This document shows, piece by piece, positions 59,314 through 64,000 of a stretch of DNA of 64,000 nt. The position numbers and the translations under genes are program-made. Each line of letters starts with the position of its first letter. Position 1 is the stretch's first letter. Origin of the DNA: Streptomyces violaceusniger (GTDB taxonomy: Bacteria; Actinomycetota; Actinomycetes; Streptomycetales; Streptomycetaceae); assembly GCA_005405945.1 (NCBI GenBank), contig BJHW01000001.1, positions 6,944,001 to 7,008,000 on the forward strand, written 5' to 3'. Under the pieces are notes generated by a model. That model was not told the origin of the DNA, ran no database searches, and saw nothing but the letters and a program-made list of their open reading frames with translations.

Positions 59314-60897
59314 TCAGGCTTCGGCGTCCGGCTCCGCCTCCGTCCGTACCGGAAAGCGGCGCGGGGTGAGGAAGACCAGGGCCAGCAGGGCCAGTAGCGC
59401 GGCGGTGGCCGAGCCCAGGTAGACGTGGTCGACGGCGGTGTCCACGGCCCGCCGCAGGTAGTCGGCCGCCTGGTCGGTGAGGGTGCCGGGGTGTTCCAGG
59501 GCGCGCGAGACCGAGTCCAGGTCGTCGGGCAGCCCCGGCCGGATGGCGGCGGGGCCTCGGTGAGCCGGGAGGCCAGCGTCGCGTTGGCGACGGCGCCGAA
59601 GAGGGCCGCCCCGACGCTCTGGCCGACCTGGCGGCAGAAGAGGATCGAGGCGGTGGCGGTGCCGCGCTCGGCCCATTCGACGGACGACTGCACCCCGATG
59701 ATCAGCGGCAGCTGGAACAGCCCGAGCGCGCCCCCGAGCAGCAGCATGATCAGCGCGGGCTGCCAGGCGGCGCCCGGGTAGGGGAGGAGCGGGAAGGCGG
59801 CCAGGATCAGCGTGGCGGCCGTCATCCCGGTGATGGCGCAGCGCCGGAAGCCGACGCGGTTGTAGACGCGGCTGCTGAGCGCGGCCGCGATCGGCCAGCT
59901 CAGCGTCATCGTGGACAGCACGAACCCGGCCGGTATCGGTCCGAGCCCCAGCACCGACTGGGCGTAGGTGGGCAGGAAGACGGTCGGGGCGATCATCAGC
60001 AGACCGAGCGCGGCGAAGGCGACGTTGACGGCCGAGATGGTGCGGCGGTGCCAGACCCACCCGGGGATGATCGGTTCGGCGGCGCGCCGTTCGATCCATA
60101 CGGTGGCCGCGGCGCACACCACGGCGCCGCCGAGCATGGTGAGCGAGGGCGCGGACAGCCAGCTCCAGGCCACTCCGCCCTGGACGAGGGCGGTCAGCAG
60201 CAGTCCGCCGCTGAGGAAAACCCGAGCGCCCCGGCCCAGTCGACCCGGGGGCGGCTCTCCCGGTGCCGTCGCGGTTCGTGCAGATGGCGGGCGATCAGGA
60301 TGAACGCCAGGGCGCCGACCGGCAGATTGATGAGGAAGATCCAGCGCCAGTCGGCGTATCCGGCGAGCAGGCCGCCGATCGCGGGGCCCGCCACCGAGGA
60401 GAGCGCCCACACCGAGGAGAGCCTGGCCTGGATCTTCGGGCGCTCCTTGAGCGGGTAGAGGTCGGCGGCGACGACCTGGATCGTGCCCTGGAGCGCCCCG
60501 CCGCCGAGCCCCTGGACGACCCGGAAGGCGATGAGGGAGGCCATGTTCCAGGCGCCCGCGCACAGCAGCGAGCCGATGACGAAGAGCACGACGCCCGCGA
60601 GCAGGATGGGCTTGCGGCCGAAGGTGTCGGAGAGCTTTCCGTACAGCGGCAGGGAGACCGTGACCGCGAGCAGATAGCCGGAGAAGAGCCAGGAGAAGAC
60701 GGAGAAGCCGCCGAGGTCGCCGACGATCTGCGGGACGGCGGTGGAGATGACGGTCGAGTCCAGCGCGGCCAGCGACATGCCGAGCATCAGGGCGGCGACG
60801 ACGGGGCGGCGGTGGCTGGGGGCGGGGGTCGCGGAGTGCGGCTGGGGTGCGGGGGCCTGGGGTCCGCGTCCATCGGCCGTCGTGCGGTGCCGCCCAC
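59314..60897 (-). CDS. MFS drug exporter, DHA2/EmrB-QacA type (frameshifted in this assembly)
   Basis: About 528 residues after restoring three bases (60859-60862, about 60217-60223, 59551-59554). A proton-driven multidrug exporter with about 14 helices. Motif C-like and antiporter segments: LGMSLAALDSTVISTAVPQI at helix 1, GYLLAVTVSLPLYGKLSDTF and GRKPILLAG (motif A), RVVQGLGGGALQGTIQVVAA (motif B region). GTG start at 60897 is favoured by GGAGGGAG 9 nt upstream and is in frame with ATG 60873; both need the first repair to reach the helix-1 frame. Divergent from the MacB-type ABC operon. Confidence 0.85.
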
Positions 60898-60949
60898 GGT
60901 GGCGCGCTCCCTCCGCCGGTCCGCGCCGGCACGTGTGTCCCTGATGTTC

Positions 60950-60986
60950 GTACGACGGACTCGCGTGCGCACGATTCTTGTACGAC
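60950..60986 (-). promoter_or_regulatory. Direct repeat upstream of the MFS gene
   Basis: GTACGAC at 60950-60956 and again at 60980-60986, 30 bp apart (about three helical turns), 50-90 bp upstream of the MFS start. Candidate operator or activator sites. Confidence 0.35.
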
Positions 60987-61344
60987 CCACGATTCCATGC
61001 GGGGGCAGGCTGGCGGAAGAACGCATCCGGGCTGTCCAGGCGGCCCGGTTCGAGCCTGACGTGAGGGAGGGTGCGGCATCGACCCCGAGTCCGGGGTCGG
61101 ACCCAGGTCTCACTCCCCTAGGGGATGCCCACCCTGTACTCCTACTCCCGGTTCGTCCGGGCGGATGAGGAGCCTGTCGTCCCCGCTTCATATGGTTGCT
61201 ACGGGCTGCGCGACCGAGGGGGTGGGGCTAGCCCTACCGCTGAGAGGGAGTCATTCCCCATCGCGGAGGTTCCCGGATCGCGGCAGTCTTGTTGCGGCGA
61301 TGAGGGAACAGAGATCGCCGATCGGACATCGAAGGAGAAAGACC
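60987..61344. other. Divergent spacer with three GC-rich palindromes
   Basis: No gene. It contains GACCCCG-AGTC-CGGGGTC (61081-61098), TCCCCTAGGGGA (61114-61125) and GGGCTAGCCC (61225-61234), followed by the GAAGGAG site (61331-61337) of the ABC gene. The palindromes could be operators for the ABC operon. Confidence 0.5.
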
Positions 61345-62129
<785 letters not shown>

Positions 62130-62133
<4 letters not shown>

Positions 62134-64000
62134 CCGTCCTCAAGACCTCATTGCGCAACTTCGTCGCCCACAAGGGGCGGATGGCGCTGTCCGCGATCGC
62201 GGTGCTGCTGTCGGTGGCCTTCGTCTGCGGCACGCTCGTCTTCACCGACACCACCAACGCCACGTTCGACAAGCTCTTCGCGAGCACGGCCTCCGATGTC
62301 ACGGTCAGCCCCAAGGGCGTCAGCGACAAGGACACCCGGCAGGGCCGGATCCGTACCCTGCCCGGCTCGGAGCTGGCGCGGCTGAAGCAGGTGGACGGCG
62401 TCAAGTCCGTGCTGGGCGATGCCACCAGCCAGTCGGTCACCGCCGCCGACCGCGACGACAACAGCATCGGCTCGGACACCGGCGCCCCGACCATCGGCAC
62501 CAACTGGGACCCGACCGAGAAGCGCTCGGTCAAGATCACCTCCGGCCACGCGCCGCGCGGCCCGACCCAGGTGATGGTCGACGCCGACACCGCCAAGAAC
62601 AAGAAGCTGAAGCTGGGCGACGAGGTGCGGATCATCGCCATCCCGGGCGAGTTCCGCGCGAAGATCGTCGGCATTGCCACGTTCCAGGTGACCAACCCCG
62701 GCGCCACCCTGATCTACATGGACACCGACACCGCGCAGCGCAAGCTGCTCGGCGCTCCCGGGGTCTACTCCAGCTACTCGCTCACCGCCCAGGCGGGCGT
62801 CAGCCACGACCAGCTGAAGAAGAGCGTCGTGGCCGAGCTCGGCACCGGGGTCAAGGTGCAGACGAAGGCCGAGGCCAGCAAGGAGGCCGAGGACGACATC
62901 GGCTCGTTCCTGGACGTGATGAAGTACGCGATGCTCGGCTTCGCCGGGATCGCCGTCCTGGTCGGCATCTTCCTGATCGTCAACACCTTCTCGATGCTGG
63001 TCGCCCAGCGCACCCGTGAGATCGGCCTGATGCGGGCCATCGGCTCCAGCCGGAAGCAGATCAACCGGTCGGTGCTGATCGAGGCGCTGCTGCTCGGCGT
63101 CGTCGGCTCGATCCTCGGTGTTCTCGGCGGCGTCGGCCTCGCGGTCGGCCTGATGAAGATCATGGGCAGCGCGGGGCTCCACCTGAGCACCGACCAGCTG
63201 ACGGTGAAGGCCACCACGCCCATCGTGGGCATCGGCATCGGCGTCGTCGTCACCGTCATCGCGGCGTACATCCCCGCCCGCCGGGCCGGGAAGATCTCCC
63301 CGATGGCGGCCCTGCGCGACGCGGGCACCCCGGCGGACAGCAAGGCCGGATGGATCCGCGGCGCGATCGGCACCCTGCTCACCGCGGGCGGCGCGGCCTC
63401 CCTGGTGGTCGCGGGGAACGCGGACAAGGCGGTCGACGGCTCGATGTTCCTGGGCCTCGGCGTGGTGCTGACGCTCATCGGCTTCATCGTCATCGGCCCG
63501 CTGCTGGCCGGTCTGGTGGTCCGCGTGCTGGCCACCGTGGTGCTGCGGATCTTCGGCCCGGTCGGCCGGCTGGCCGAGCGCAACGCGTTGCGCAACCCGC
63601 GGCGCACCGGCGCCACCGGCGCGGCCCTGATGATCGGCCTGGCGCTGGTCGCCTGTCTGTCGGTGGTGGGCTCCTCGATGGTCGCCTCGGCCACCGACGA
63701 GCTGGACAAGTCGGTGGGCGCGGACTTCATCGTCCAGTCCGACACCGGCCAGCCGATCACCAAGGGGATCGCGGACGCGGTGCACCGGGCCAAGGGCCTG
63801 AAGCACATCAGCGAGGCCAAGGACATCGAGGGCACCAAGCTCACCCTGCCCGACGGCAAGACGGTCACCAAGGACCTCTCGGCCGCCAGCCCGACGTACG
63901 CCGAGGACCTGCGCACCCCGGTCGTCGAGGGCGACCTGTCCGCCGCGTACGGCAAGGACGCCATGTCGGTGCCGGAGGGCTTCGCCAAGGACCACAAGGT
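62130..64000 (+). CDS. FtsX/MacB-type ABC permease (partial, runs off the window)
   Basis: The first 623 residues of a long permease with duplicated FtsX domains. N-terminal helix GRMALSAIAVLLSVAFVCG, then a periplasm-facing MacB_PCD-type domain of about 220 residues (GLVFTDTT-like start, ATFQVTNPGATLIYMDTDTA), a first three-helix FtsX unit with MLVAQRTREIGLMRAIGSSR, a spacer helix pair, and LAERNALRNPRRTGATGAAL opening the second unit. The second exterior domain begins before the edge. The ATGA overlap with the ATPase gives tight coupling. Complete homologues are about 840-860 residues, so about a quarter is missing. Confidence 0.9.

Overview
This window is high-GC actinobacterial DNA and almost certainly Streptomyces. 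The evidence is third-position G/C bias, many GTG starts, GTGA/ATGA stop-start overlaps, an AfsR-type SARP, an RpfB-like resuscitation factor, DivIVA-like coiled coils and a galT-galE-galK operon. The gene order (MacB-type ABC pair, glmU-prs-rplY-pth, ppc, desaturase, gal, ispE-rsmA-rpf-tatD, rsmI, PMT, PBP) recalls the S. coelicolor chromosome core. That comparison is from memory, not a search.

Layout. 0-4 kb: a LuxR response regulator with its histidine kinase, then a serine hydrolase. 4.2-9.6 kb: an SDR, then a minus-strand pair encoding EACC1 and a caspase-TM-peptide-binding-protein fusion, then an EamA transporter and a YbaK deacylase. 9.7-13.8 kb: an AfsR-type regulator and a divergent secreted protein. 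13.9-20.3 kb: envelope and housekeeping genes (PBP, protein mannosyltransferase, RsmI, zinc-ribbon protein, TatD). 20.4-28.9 kb: RpfB-like factor, RsmA, IspE, ABC-F and a PQQ-propeller membrane protein, separated by GC-rich repeat spacers. 29-37 kb: two paralogous orphan regulators flank a sodium symporter and the divergent galTEK operon. 36.6-44.9 kb: MarR regulator with divergent methyltransferase, Uma2, TetR-desaturase, ppc. 45-50 kb: pth, rplY, prs, glmU, tRNA-Gln and a double-HTH protein with a LAGLIDADG-like C-terminus. 50-58.7 kb: an orphan histidine kinase, then two divergent gene pairs of SUKH immunity-type and deaminase proteins, then a coiled-coil protein. 59-64 kb: a DHA2 exporter and a divergent MacB-type ABC operon that runs off the window.

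The two regions that look like biological-conflict systems are (a) EACC1 plus caspase-TM-solute-binding protein at 4.95-8.12 kb and (b) the SUKH/deaminase block at 52-57.5 kb. In (a), an extracellular peptide-binding domain is joined through one membrane segment to a cytoplasmic caspase-like protease, with no ABC permease nearby. It reads as a sensor-effector rather than an importer.

A caution governs the annotation. Thirteen genes, including housekeeping ones, are broken by single-base frameshifts. About 21 sites are involved. Every one is repaired by ADDING one base, almost always in a G or C run of four. This points to homopolymer deletion errors in the assembly rather than gene decay, so these loci are annotated as CDS spanning the shifts, with the break points given.
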